From: Parasponia andersonii
Lineage: Eukaryota > Streptophyta > Magnoliopsida > Rosales > Cannabaceae
DNA: 64,000 bases
Reading direction: 5' to 3'
Assembly: GCA_002914805.1 (NCBI GenBank)
Contig: JXTB01000746.1
Span: forward strand, 72,917 to 136,916
Shown: in pieces, positions 10,094 to 22,589 of the stretch
Position numbering within the stretch: the stretch's first letter is position 1
Layout: every line of letters begins with the position of its first letter
Notes under the pieces: model-generated
Database searches by the model: none
What the model saw: the letters and a program-made list of their open reading frames with translations, nothing else
Told to the model about the DNA's origin: nothing
Made by a program: the position numbers and the translations under genes

Positions 10094-13000
10094 ATGGGGT
10101 GGTCATCACCATGGTTGTGTCTCCTTTTCTTTCTACTTCACTCTCAATCTCTTTTTCAATCATTCTCTGCTTCACCTTCTCCTTCTTCTCCATTGTGTCG
10201 TCCTACTGAGAGCTTTTCTTTGCTCCAATTCAACAACTCCTTTTCCATTAATCAAAGTATTTATGCTGTCAATAATGTAGCCTATATGATCCCGTATCCG
10301 AAGACAGTCTCTTGGAAGAATGGCACAGAATGTTGTTCATGGGATGGAGTGCTATGTGATGACATTTCAGGTCATGTAGTTGGACTTAACTTGAGTTTTA
10401 ACTCTCTTCAATCCAACAGCACCCTTTTCTCGCATCGCCATCTCAAAACTTTAATTCTCGACTACAATGATTTCTATGGCTCTCCTATTCCACCTGAATT
10501 TGGCAGCTTTGCCAACATGAAATGGCTGAGTCTCAGTAACGCCAACTTATCTGGTTATGTCCCTATTGAACTGTCTCAACTCAACCGGTCACTTCCTCGA
10601 TGAATGTGTCTTCTTCTTTAAGTGTTCTTGATCTTAGCGGGTGTCAATTACAAGGAACATTCCCATAACACGTTTTTCGCCTACCAAACCTCCGTTTACT
10701 CAACTTATGGGGCAACACTGATCTTAATGGTTATCTCCCAACATTTAATTGAAGCAGTCAACTCAGGTACTTGGATCTTTCGTACACTAGAATCTCTATA
10801 GATTTATCGTATCTGAGTACAAGTGCCAAGTCGTTGCAGATTTTGCATCTCCGCAATTGCAATTTTTATGAAACATATCCTACACTCACGACCTTATCTT
10901 GACTTGTATTAAATACTACTGGCTATTTCATGGAATGTCTATATAGTGTGCTAGATTGTAAGACTACTGATTGGTTTATTTTAATAAATTTCATTAATAA
11001 TGTACGTCTAATGGTGATCATAAAACTGTGAGAATTTAAAACTCTTGTTATGAAATTCTCTTCCTGCCACTAGCTCAGAGTTTGGGTCGTGACGGAAAAT
11101 TTCATGGCTAACCTCACACAATTAGTAGAACTCACTACTTTAGACCTCTCCTTCAACAATTTTGAAGGAAGAATCTCGTGGTAATATTCTCTAAATTTTC
11201 AGCATCTGACCTACTTGACTCTTTCTGGAAACTATTTCATTGGACCGATTTTTGGAAATTTCTAATACTAACTCCACTCAAATCCCACTTCCATTCTATT
11301 TAAAATATCTTGACTTATCTCAGAACTCTCTCCATGGATCAATACCTTCTTTGATATTTTCCCTTCCATTAATTTTACAGGATTTAGCCCTGGACAGTAA
11401 TCAACTCACTGGTCCTATTGAAGAATTCAAATCTCAATCACTAACATTTCTTAGTTTGAATCTAAACAAACTTCATGGCCGTATTTAAAACTCAATCTTT
11501 CAAAAACTCAACCTTTACGATCTATATCTCTCGTTCAATAATTTAGGTGGTGTTTTGGAGTTAAACAAGTTCTCAACGTTGAAAAATCTTCATCATCTCC
11601 TTCTTTCTTTTAACAATTTCTTTTTGAGCCCTAATAGCTAAGTCGATAGAAACCCCTTCCCCCAACTTCAAAGGTTGGCTATGGCTTCATGCAATATAAG
11701 TACGTTTCCATATTTTCTAAGAAGCTTTCAAAGCCTATTTGAGTTAGAACTTTCACATAACCAAATTCGGGGCAGGATTCCTGAATGGCTGTGGAATGAG
11801 AGAACACACTCATTGTATTCTTTGAATCTTTCTCGTAACTTTCTAACTCATATAGAGGGAATTCCATGGAAAAACTTAAAGGACTTTAGACCTTCGCTTT
11901 AACCTGCTTCAAGGGCATCTTCCAATTGTTCCACCTCTACTGGTTGTTTTTTTCATCTCAAACAATCAACTAACTGGAGAAATACCGCCTCTATATTGTA
12001 AGTTGAGAAAGCTAGTCATCCTTGATTTGTCTAATAATAGTTTTCATGGGACCACTCCGTCGTGCCTTGTAAATCAGTATTCTCTGTCTGTGTTGGATCC
12101 GAAAATGAATAATTTCAGTGGAATAATCCCTGACATGTTTGAAAATTCAACTCAATTGAGGAGTCTGCACCTTAATGGCAATCAGTTGGAAGGAAACCTA
12201 CCACGATCGTTGCAGAACTGCGAAAGCTTGGAAGTTCTTGATGTGGGAAACAATGAGATAAATGACACTTTCCCCCACTGGTTGGAAAATCTTCCAATGC
12301 TACAAGTTCTTGTTTTGAGATCTAATAGATTCCATGGTTCCATAGGAAAACCAAAGATTAAATCTCCCTTCCAAAAGTTGCAGATTATGGATCTCTCCAA
12401 CAATGAATTTAACGGTCTTTTGCCAACAAAGTATTTCGAGAGTTTCATTAGTATGATAGAAGAAGATGCAGATAGTAGCTTGACACAGATAGGAGACTAC
12501 TATTACCAAGATTCTGTGATGGTGGTAATGAAGGGTTTCGAAGTTGTACTGGAAAAAATCATAAACATTTTTACGACAATTGATTTCTCAAGAAATAAGT
12601 TCGGAGGAGAGACTCCAGAATCGATTGGAGCCCTCAAATCACTCAAGGGGCTGAATTTTTCTGAAAATAAGCTATCAAGTTTCATTCCATCTTTATTGAG
12701 AAATTTAATTAATCTTGAATGGCTATACCTCTCTTCAAATGAGGTAGTTGGAGAAATTCCTTGGCAATTGACAGATCTGACACAGCTTGCATTCTTAAAT
12801 CTTTCTCATAACAAATTGGTGGGACCAATACCCCATGGAAAGCAATTCAACACATTTAGCAACGATTCATACTGTCGAAACCCGGGATTATGTGGATTTA
12901 CTCTCTCCATATCATGCAGCAATGATGAGGCACAAACAGAACAAGGAGCTGATCATGATCAGGAGCCTACAGATGGATTGCTTCCTTGGAAGATAGTCAT

Positions 13001-13168
13001 GATGGGATATGGTTGTGGAATGGTGATCGGAATATCATTGGGATATATGGTGCTTTCCAAGAGAACCTTGATTATTGGTTTACTAAACGAGTTGGAGGAC
13101 AACGGCGAAGAAATAAAACGAATGCTCGCTTGAGAAGCAGGGGAAGATCCAAGCAAGTTGCTAGCTAG
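10094..13168 (+). pseudogene. RLP pseudogene 1 (Cf-9/9DC-type LRR receptor-like protein)
   Basis: The start MGWSSPWLCLLFFLL is a signal peptide. It is followed by the LRR N-cap with ECCSWDGVLCDD and LRRs of the type LSLSNANLSGYVP. The frame then breaks near 10,600, where about 50 codons are missing before SSSLSVLDLSGCQLQG. Further stops and an insert of about 180 bp with no LRR similarity (about 10,905-11,095) follow, then LRRs in changing frames (11,240-11,488; 11,675-11,902). From 12,003 a 376-residue frame keeps the last LRRs, the island region and the transmembrane segment MGYGCGMVIGISLGYMVL. After that segment the conserved basic tail (GGQRRRNKTNARLRSRGRS) is in a different frame, showing one more frameshift near 13,050. 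The family is an immune co-receptor-dependent membrane receptor without a kinase. This copy cannot make a full receptor. It resembles the minus-strand gene at 51.7-54.8 kb most. Confidence 0.9.
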
Positions 13169-15397
13169 TGGAGGAAAGTGGTGCCTACTTTGATGCCTGC
13201 AAAACAATTTATGATATATCTTTTTAGTTCCAACTTTTCGTTTCATTTTGGAACAAAACTTAAAGGATCTAGTACTGCATAATTTATATTCTTTTGTTTT
13301 GTTGTTTTTACTATGTTTTGATGCTATGCAAGAAGCTAAGGTGGGACATTATTGATGACGATTTCCAATGTCTCCGACATCTGTTCTTCCTGGACTAATG
13401 CATGGCTCTCACTCCCTTCTCTTGTGTTTTAAGTTTTGTTCCCCAGAATATATGTAGTTAGAGAATGTGAAAATAATGTATATTTCTTTTTCCTTTCTAA
13501 GTTTATTTTGGAATGTCATATTAATAATATAGGTCTTGGTTATAGGAAATCATAAGTCTGTATTTCATTGTTGAACAGATTAATGGTATCATTTATATTT
13601 TGCAGTAAATAAAAACTTCTGTTCATTTAAAGTAACATTTAAACTTGTCTTGAGTTGATTGGCTTAATTAGTAGTACTTATTTCTTTTTATTTGTGCAAG
13701 TTTCATTCTGTTTCCATGCAATATGACTCACAGACTGTTCATCTATTATTGAATTTTATATAATTGAGGAAATACAGTTGTGAGGGATCTATTTCCACGA
13801 AAAATTTGGAAACAAGCCTATTTGGGTTTTACACTAATATACACACACAAAACATCAAAGAAAGAGTACAAAATGAGAATTGATGCACAGAGATACATTG
13901 GAGGCAATATTTTCCTTTGCTCTTCTTCTCTATTATATATCAGAATACATCCCACTGCATGCATCATGTGGAGCTTGAAAAATGTAAAATATTACATTCG
14001 CAACTTAGTCACGTTTGCAGCCAAAAAGAGGGGGAGAAAAGGAAAAATTAAAAAAAAAAAAAGAGAAAAAAGAAAATAATTAAAGACCAGTGCAGGTCTT
14101 AAATGAGCCTTCGTAGTGATGCAATAATAATTAACTCTCTCTTCAGGTTATCCGGATGGAGGTTATCCCGGTGTCTGTCTTTTATTTAACTCATGTCGTT
14201 TTTCATTTGTCTGGTCGTTTTCATTCTTTGTTGTCATTTTATAATGTTGCATGTCGTCTTCCAATTATTATTGTCTATACAATTTTTAGTTGTTTTTTTT
14301 TTTTTTTGCTTTTAAAAAAATATGTTTTTTAAATAGTACTTTTGTTTCAAATTATTTTTGTTATGATAGTATTTGGTCACTTTTGAGAACAAGTAAAACT
14401 GTATAAGAATTTTGGCAGTTTGCTAAATGTTTTCTTTCAAATTTAAAGTCGTAATTCATTTTGTTCTTTTCCTTTTACTTTGGCTTATATTTATGGACAG
14501 GTTGATTACTACGTTACCATATTGACATAGTCTACATGGATCCAAAGCCTTTGGCCGTTCCGTCTAGTTAATTTTTTAACCGAAAATGGGAATTTCTCCA
14601 AAGAAGAGAAGAGAATAAACTTACCTTCTTTTTCGCTGGCCGGTAAGTAGTATGGTATCTCATAGTGCTTCCTTCCAAAACAACTATAGTATCTTCTGTA
14701 GTAGCAACGTTAACGACCATTCTGTAAAATTCTATAAATTTCATGGTATTAGGTTCTTATAAAGTGTGCTGTTTTCATATTGCAGTCAAATGTTTTATGC
14801 GATCATGTATCTCAATCTTATTACATTTTGGTTATGTATAATTGAGGATTTTAGTGTCTTAACAATATTTTTGTAGCTCTCCTCTTCTTCATCAACTATA
14901 GTAAAATAAGCAGGGGGTGAAACTAAAATACAAGCTACAGCAATAAAGAGAGAATGAAAAACAATATTTACAATAATACCTCTGTGTTCATTTATTTATT
15001 TTTTAGGGACACTCCATTAGTTATGAAAAGGCTAGAGAGTCAATAAAATGTTCAACATTAGATTGTGTTGATCTCATTTAATTAAGACATTGATGTCTTA
15101 TTACTTTAACTCTTTTTCTTTTCTTTTTCCATCATTGTTATTATGTTTCAGGTTAGGGTAACAGAACAGGGTGGTCCACGCGTTTGCTAATTAACGGGCA
15201 ATGTTATATCTAATGACATAATTATAGATAATAAAGTATGGAGTAAATTTAAGAGAATACTAATACATATATATAGTTATATCATAGAGGTCTAGGAACA
15301 ATATGTATGATTGACGGAAGAGACTTCAAGGTACGTCAATGGTGCCATAAGCCCATCAACTTTTAGCTAGCATACATATAGTGTAGATATTGCATTT
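13169..15397. other. Intergenic between RLP copies 1 and 2
   Basis: 3' flank of the first RLP copy followed by AT-rich DNA. A short patch with GTCGTTT cores lies at 14,185-14,290 and an A-rich tract at 14,046-14,080. A 99-codon frame at 13,780 is rich in Lys/Arg and has no recognisable domain; I do not regard it as a gene. Confidence 0.45.
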
Positions 15398-15895
15398 TGG
15401 TTGTTGTCGTTGTATTTATTTTTATTTTATTTTTCAATTTTTATTTGTTCTCGATTTAAGGATGTTTGTCTAATTGTCTCTTTCAAAATTTTTGTCGTTT
15501 TTATGATTATTGTCGCTTCAATTTTATAAGGTCTTCTTCTTGGTTCTAGGTTACACACATACGTTTCATGTTTTCTTTCGTTTTCATGAAAGAATTGTCG
15601 TTTCGCAAGTTGCCCATCACTTTCATTTTGCTTGTCGTATTCTGTGTTTCATTTTCTTTTTCAGATTGTGTCGTTTCCCAATTTTCTTGTCGTGTTTTGT
15701 GTGTTAGTTTTTGTCGTTTTCCAAGTTGTTTGTTTCTTTTCCAATTGACGCATCTCAGGTTTCACGTCCTTTTTAACTTTTTCTGCGTTTCTCTTGTTGT
15801 ACCTTACCTGAAGTTTTGTTGTCGTTTTCTTTTTCTTTGAAATATCTTTTTAGGTAGTTTGTCGTTTCTCACACGTGACAAGTTTGTCGTCAAAG
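15398..15895 (+). repeat. Degenerate TTGTCGTTT array upstream of RLP copy 2
   Basis: At least ten GTCG cores occur in 500 bp, most as TTGTCGTTT (near 15,490, 15,597, 15,671, 15,713, 15,822, 15,860) or variants (TTGTCGTAT, TTGTCGTGT, TTGTCGCTT). Spacing is irregular. The core is on the coding strand of the RLP that starts 0.6 kb downstream. Confidence 0.72.
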
Positions 15896-16487
15896 CTAGC
15901 TCACTAGTCCTAAGGTATCCCATGACCAACGCCCTATCTAGCGGCGCAGCCTCTAATAAAATACAAAGAACAGATATGGCGTTCCTCTTCTTTTTTTTTT
16001 TTCTCTTTTGTTTTTTATTTTTACGTAGCTAGGCTTATAGAAGAAAATGGTCTCACCATTCATGGTATCACTACATGAAGAACAGCCTGTTTCCACTTGA
16101 AGATGATTGAATATGGGAGGTGGATTTCTCTTATTTTGATGATTGCAAGTAAATAACATGATCCATTTTCAACTATGTGACCATTAATTTTATTAATATT
16201 TGATAACATTAGAAGAGTTTTAGTACATGAAGTTCTGTAGTTAAGGTCCTTAAATGTTCTAGAAATAAGATGTAATATTGTCTTGCGACTCAGCTAGAGT
16301 CCTGGAAAAAAGATGACCATAGAAATAGTTAAAACGCAACAAGGAAATGATAATATCCTTAAATGGATGTCTATTACTATGATTACATAATAGTGTTTCC
16401 TTTCATTCAAGGACTTGTTCTTTACTGACTTTGGTATGTTATAAATGATACATATTTCAATTCTCATAATACGAAGTAGAAGAAGAG
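15896..16487 (+). other. 5' flank of RLP copy 2
   Basis: AT-rich flank with no gene that I can support. A T-rich tract at 15,988-16,012 is the only notable feature. Confidence 0.35.
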
Positions 16488-17330
16488 ATGAGTTTGTTAC
16501 CATCATCTGATCATGTGTACTATTTCCTCTTTTTGATCTTTCATTCTCAATATTTTTTTCCGGTGACATCAAAATCTTCCTCTGACGGGTCAAAATGCCA
16601 TCCTGATGAGAGCTCTGCTCTTTTCCAACTCAAGAGCTCCTTTTTAACAGACAACTTCGCATGTAGAACTGAAATGTTTGGAATTTTCCATATGCACCAA
16701 CAAAGTATTGGAATAAGAGCAAGGATTGTTGCACATGGACTGGAATCACGTGCGACGATGACACCGGGCACGTGATTGGGCTCGACCTCCATTGCAGCAT
16801 GCCAAGGGGGACTATAAGCTCCAACAGCAGCATCTTCTCTCTCCACCATCTTCAAAAGCTTGATCTTTCTAGTAATGATTTCAGGGGTTTCCCTGTGGTA
16901 AAAGAGTTTGGTCAATTTCAGAACTTGACCAACCTTGACTTGTCTGATTCCAGCTTTAGAGGCCAACTCCCTTCGGAAATATCCCAACTCTCCAAATTGG
17001 TTTCCTTCCAACTCTATGTACTCAACGGCCCAAAAATTTCAATTGGAGCAGCTACTTTCAAAGCACTTGCTCACAACTTGACCAAATTAAAAGAACTCCA
17101 CCTAGATTGTGTTAACATGTCTCTTGTTCCACCAGCCTCTTTGCTCAACATGTCATCTTCTTTAGTAAGTCTTGCTCTTTTAAATTGCAACTTAAGTGGG
17201 GAGCTTCCGGAGAACACTTTCCAGTTGCCGAAACTCCGAGTCCTTAGATTTTTGGACAATGAAGAATTTCATGGATATTTTCCTGAGTCTAATTGGAGCA
17301 GTTCGGTTATGTTCTTGCAGTTTGGTTATA
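16488..17330 (+). pseudogene. RLP pseudogene 2, 5' part
   Basis: Begins MSLLPSSDHV, a signal peptide, then CHPDESSALFQLKSSF, the LRR N-cap, matching the intact gene at 39.6 kb. A frameshift between about 16,650 and 16,706 separates this from the second half of the N-cap, which reads KDCCTWTGITCDDDTGHVIG in the next frame. LRRs follow in frame to about 17,325 (ESNWSSSVMFLQF), where similarity to the intact gene stops at its residue 285 or so. The missing middle, about 370 codons by comparison with the intact gene, is replaced by retroelement sequence, and the gene resumes at 20,934. Not functional. Confidence 0.88.
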
Positions 17331-19214
17331 TATATTTTCTTTTTATATAAGCTTACTCAACTTGTAACATACTTAACTCCAAGAATTTTTAAAAACCCAG
17401 TTTATGTTTTCAAAGATAATATCACACAATAATTTGCATTCATTTTTTTTTAAAATTAATTTCCATAAATTTTAAAAGTTCTAATGAAAATACCATGTAT
17501 TACTATGTGCCACCTAAATTCCTTCAAGACTCAGGTATTCAAAACCAGTTTATTTCCATTTGAAGTTCAAATAAGATGTCATCCCAAGTCTCTAATACCA
17601 GGAGTTTTCAATACTTAGGATACCAAATTAAATTAACCATACAAATACTCAACTGTCCAATCGAGATCACCAGGGTAAGGTTGACCCAACTTGATTTAAT
17701 CAGTGAAAATCATTTATTGAAAATCATTCAATACTTAAGGATTTAACAATCCAATGCCCACTAACATCATGTATTCATTAATAAAATAAGTCACTCATAT
17801 AATTGAAAGCTTGGAAGTATACACATATCTAATTAATATGGCACATTAAATCATAGTAACAAGGTTTCATAAAACTTCCAAATTAAGATATAAATTCTAT
17901 TATTTTTTTTTCATAGAAGATTCTAAACTGGATTTCACTACCAAGTTTTACTTAGTAAAATTCATGCAATCAAGATATTATATATATAATATCTCAAACA
18001 CATAAATAAGTTTTTCGAAAATTTATACTTATACTGCATTAATTCATACCAAAAGTTTTCTAAGAAATAAAACTTGTTTCTCAAGTTATCACATAAATTT
18101 TCCAGAAATATTTCTTGTTTAATTCTAGGTTAACTTAATAAATATGTGAAAGTACATTTTAGTTTCTAAGTCAAATATAAAGAATATCTACCACATTCAA
18201 ATCTAGAAAGATACTAGAAATTTTAGGTACATAAAAATTTATGTCGCCTAAAGAATTCTTTAATTAGCACTATCAAATGTAGGATTAATTTAGTATCATA
18301 ACTAAATTTTATATTTACTAAGGTTTAAACTTTACAATAGTGAAGTCTTCCAAAATTCAATTTCAAATAACCATAAGTTTTTGAAATTATACAACTTTTG
18401 AAAAAGTGAATTACTTTTGCCTAACTAATACTTAAGTTTGAAATATCCATGGTTCTCTTGAAAATAAAGACATGCAATTCATCAAATATAACAGCGTACT
18501 GTGTTTCAAACTATGCAAATCAATTTGAAGATTTAAAAGTCACCAAAACTATGTAAGAAAGTTCTAAATTTGATTAAATTACTAATAATCAATTAATGTT
18601 TTACCTAAGGATTACAAAGCCGATATATTTAGAGAGAAAATGTAAGTCTGAATGAAAACCATATCTACGTACACAAATCTATTTTTCATTCAGTTATACC
18701 AATTTGTCAACCTACAAACAATATGTCATGTAAAAGTATCATCAATTATACCACCAATTATTCGAACTGAGTAATTAAAAGTATATCAAAATCAAGGGAT
18801 TAATATCACAATCCCATACATACAAATGAAGTCAACTTACTAGAATCAAGATATAAGATACCAAATTGCTATCTCAAAACCTATGAAGTTCATATAGTTT
18901 ATTACCATAATGGATATAGCACAACAAGAATAAATGTCCATTTGAATCAGAGAAGTTGGATAAAAGTAGAATTCACTAGTCTTATATCAATCCCAACACC
19001 TTTGAGACTAGAATTTCTAAGTTATAACCATCTTAAGGATACTAGAGTTTCACTCTAGGGAGTTGAATGAAGGATTTAAGATGAATCAGAATAAAGGCAA
19101 CATATTTAGTTAAGTGTTAAGTGATGTACAAGGTATTTGTCAAATATTATCTAAAATTCTTTTTTAAACAATAAAATATCACAGACAAGTTCCTCGACAG
19201 ATCTGAACTTTACA

Positions 19215-19226
19215 GCTCTGATACCA
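19215..19226 (-). other. Primer-binding site, tRNA-Met type
   Basis: Minus strand TGGTATCAGAGC, complementary to the 3' end of plant initiator tRNA-Met as used by many LTR retrotransposons. It lies three to four bases inside the LTR end. Confidence 0.75.
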
Positions 19227-19230
19227 TTTC

Positions 19231-20933
19231 TGTCACGATCAGAAATCCAAAGCCATGACTTCTAGTAATTTTAAGTGAAAATATGATAAAATATTAATTT
19301 TATGAAATTCAGGAGAAACCAAGTATTAGATAATTTCATTTTTGTTCTCAAATCATTATGAATTTTTTAATCATTAAAATTCTTATTAGTATTTAATTAT
19401 TTAAGAAAAATTCCCGTTAAAGTTCAAGAAAATTTATAGATATCTCATTTGGATACTCATTGAGAAATCATAACTTTTTAGTAAATTGAATTAAACTGAA
19501 AAACTTTAATCCAATGTTCAAAATAATTTACAAAGAATTAAGTTCTCAAATAAAAAGTAAAATCGTCCTTATACATCCACTTACTAATCTTGGCTAAATA
19601 ATTGGGCAAGAAAAGAAAGACAATAGAGTATGAACACCCACTAAGGATTAAAAATAGAACTACAAATATAAGTTACACAACTTTTCTAACTATCAGGATT
19701 ATTACTTCAATTAGACAAACATCTGAAAGTGAGGGAAAAGTAAAGGGGTAAGCATTTACATACCTAGTAATAGTTCAATTACCTTTTTGAATAGATGCAA
19801 TTTTACCACACTTGCATGGTTAATACCTTTTCCAAAATCTTTGTATAAACCAAATTTATAAAATAATTGATATTCCGAATATTCTCATATTCAATAACTA
19901 AGACCAAATCTATATAATTATACATATCATAAATCAACCAAGTATATGAGTGAGCTCTCATCCTCCCATCACGGCCCTATAATACCTCTATAGCACAGGT
20001 ACCCAGTATCCTGATACTACCTGTGGATGTATCAGTCAAAAACCTGCGCATGGTCCTAGGTCTATCACCTAGCACTGTAACAACTTGCCAGCAATCTAAA
20101 CTACCATGTTGCAATAATAGAACTCAAGCATATGATCCTATAGTATATACAACATGTAATAGTTCACAATAACGATACATCCAAGAATCAAATCATGCTT
20201 TAAAATCTCACTTGACATTATCCTAGGATTTATTATAACATGGATAGCATTCCACTATTTTACCCAATAATCACGATATAAAAATATGTGTAATAATTTA
20301 CAGAGTTCAATCCCAGTATAATTCTATAATTTTTAGCAATTTATCAAACCATCATGAAATCACGATTCTTCATAAATAAGTTTTAATGCAATTATAAATC
20401 AAAACAGATATAAAATCAGGTAATTTAACTCCTACCTCAATATGGTAGCTATAACAAGCTAATTACACTTGAAGAAACTCCTGCTGGTCACTTAGGTATT
20501 TAAACAGCCGTTTCGAGATTCCGGTAAGTCTATTTGGAAAAGTAACTTTTCCATTAAAGCCTCAAATGGAGAAACAGAAGTCACCACTGAATTCAGAATA
20601 CCAAAAAATGCGAAGTTAGACATATACATTGTCAAAAGAGGTCCTGGTACGGAACCGACCCGTGACACGTAAAACGGTACTATTTACGAGTCAAAAAATT
20701 TGTGCCATTTCAAAACATAACGATATTATATAGCAAAACTCGTTTCTCGACCTCACTAAATCTAAATTTAAAAGCAGAATTCAATTTTGAGCTCCAGAGC
20801 CTTAAACGAGCTTTAAATCCAAGAATTACAAAATTGTCTCTTTTGGATAAATTAATCCGAAAAATTAAAATTACAACAATGCCACTCTCCTTTAGATTTA
20901 CTATTTTGCCCTATGTGAATCTCAGATTTCACA
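19231..20933 (-). repeat. Putative 1.7-kb LTR of the fragment in RLP copy 2
   Basis: The outer end abuts the RLP sequence exactly: the intact gene reads ..gtagaagtctcgaag and the broken gene resumes gtagagatctggaa at 20,934. The inner end is set by the primer-binding site. The outer 20 bases form an imperfect palindrome. A small frame at 20,702-20,933 that appears fused to the RLP is LTR sequence. Confidence 0.65.
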
Positions 20934-21813
20934 GTAGAGATCTGGAAATTCTAGATGTCGGAAACAACCAATTAAGTGGCGAGTTTTCCTACTGGCTAGA
21001 ATCTCTTCCGAAGTTACGAGTTCTAATCCTGAGAGCCAACGAATTTTATGGATCCATAGGAAATCCTAGGACCAGATTTCCCTTTGATGAGCTGAGAATC
21101 ATGGATTTGTCGTACAATGAGTTCAATGGTCCTCTTCCAACCAAATACTTCTAGAAATTCCAAGCTATGATGAATGTAGAGAAGGTCAACATGACGTACA
21201 TGGGAGACGAGTATTATCAAGACTTTGTAATGGTGACAATGAAAGGCTTGAATTATAAGCTGGTCAAAATCCAAACTATCCTCACAACCATTGATTTCTC
21301 ATGCAATAATTTCACAGGAAAGATTCCAGAGTTGATTGGAAGGCTTAAATCACTCAAGGGCCTCAACTTTTCTCATAATATGTTGGAGGTACTATAACAA
21401 CATCATTGGGAAATTTGACAAACCTTGAATGTTTAGATCTCTCTTGTAATAAGCTTGTTGAGGAGATTCCTTCGCAGTTTACAGATCGGACATTACTCCA
21501 AAGCCTTAACCTTTCACAAAACTGACTTGTGGAACCGATACCTCGCGGTAATCGGTTCAATACCTTTAATAACGATTCACTTCATGGAAATTTGGATTTA
21601 TGTGGCTTTCCACTTTCAAAAGCATGCAATGGGGACAATGAAGTGCAAAACTCAGCACCACCAACCTTGGAGCAAGAAAATAACTCAGAGGACGCAAATG
21701 GATTTACCTGCAAAGTTGTGCTGATGGGCTATGGATGTGGTCTTGTATTTGGGATTTCGATTGGGTATCTTAAATTTTTCTCCAAAGGAAAAGCTAGTTG
21801 GCTTTTGAAATAG
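20934..21813 (+). pseudogene. RLP pseudogene 2, 3' part
   Basis: Resumes at the LRR equivalent to residue about 653 of the intact gene (LEILDVGNNQLSGEF) and follows it to the end. An in-frame TAG at 21,152 replaces the Glu codon after PLPTKYF. A frameshift lies at about 21,385-21,395, after FSHNMLE. The transmembrane segment is kept in the last frame (VLMGYGCGLVFGISIGYL), and the tail SKGKASWLLK ends at TAG where the intact gene has Trp. The 3' flank also resembles that of the intact gene, with an aataat signal near 21,889. Confidence 0.88.
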
Positions 21814-22589
21814 TTGTAGCAGAGTAATGTTGATGGCTTAAGTGAGAGTAAGTGTCTGTTATGGTTTTCAATTGTAAGTTTCGTGTTATAATAATGTTCT
21901 TTTCTGGCTATGGTATTAATGTTTTAGCCTTTTTTCTATCTGTTTTTCCTCTCTTTCTTCTTCCCTGTATCCTCAACCAGTCCCATTTTACAAAATAATG
22001 TTTGATCCTAATTTAAAAATATTAGCTTCCTTATTATTACGTGGTTCTGTACGAGAGAGTGGGTCACCCTCATTTGCAATGATGGTACTAGTATTCTTGT
22101 TTCTTTCAACTCAGTTACATAATAAGATATTGACCAAAGACGACGTGAAGAAGGTCTATTATTCAAATTATAAATATAACAATCACATCAGAGGACAGTA
22201 GAAAATGCGGTGTGGACTAGAAGTCTATGCGTCCGCTCTTTCATAATTACTCGGAAGCTTGTAAATTCATATCTTACCCTCTAAATATTATCTCTTTAAA
22301 AGTATGTCATATTTTTGAATTTTTTTTTGTCTGTAGAAAATTTGAATATATTATTTTTGATCAATATTATAGTTCGAGTGTCAATAAATATCATCCTACT
22401 AGCCAAATGCCAACACATGCATGTTAAACTACTATTGACAGTATTAGTTGTCTAAAATAACGTTTAAGCTTTTAACAAGACTAGGTAAGAATTTTCTTGA
22501 TGACTAAAGAACTTCATGGAATTTTCTTTGCTTAACTGATCATAACTTCAATACTAAAAAATTAATAGTGGTTTTCTTCCATATAAAAA
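21814..22589 (+). other. 3' flank of RLP copy 2
   Basis: AT-rich, no gene. The first 100 bp parallel the 3' untranslated region of the intact gene at 42.4 kb. Small frames at 21,998 and 22,227 have no recognisable content. Confidence 0.4.

Larger units (their letters stand above)
17331..20933 (-). mobile_element. 5'-end fragment of an LTR retrotransposon inside RLP copy 2
   Basis: On the minus strand a putative LTR (20,933 to 19,231) starts TGTGAAATCTGAGATTCACA and ends CGTGACA. Three bases later comes TGGTATCAGAGC, the standard tRNA-Met primer-binding sequence of many plant Ty3/gypsy and copia elements. After the primer site about 1.9 kb of AT-rich non-coding leader follows, down to the broken RLP. 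No gag or pol is present and no second LTR is seen, so the 3' part of the element was lost together with the middle of the receptor gene. The long LTR with a tRNA-Met primer site recalls Tekay/Del-type gypsy elements; that assignment is inference. Confidence 0.72.

Noticed and set aside
12182-12509. Minus-strand frames within RLP copy 1
   Set aside because: Antisense shadows of the LRR coding sequence with no features of their own.
13780-14079. 99-codon Lys/Arg-rich frame as a gene
   Set aside because: Its C-terminus is encoded by an A-rich tract; no domain, no similar copy and no good start context.
20702-20933. Upstream extension of the 3' RLP piece as a novel first exon
   Set aside because: This stretch is the outer end of the retroelement LTR; receptor similarity begins exactly at 20,934.
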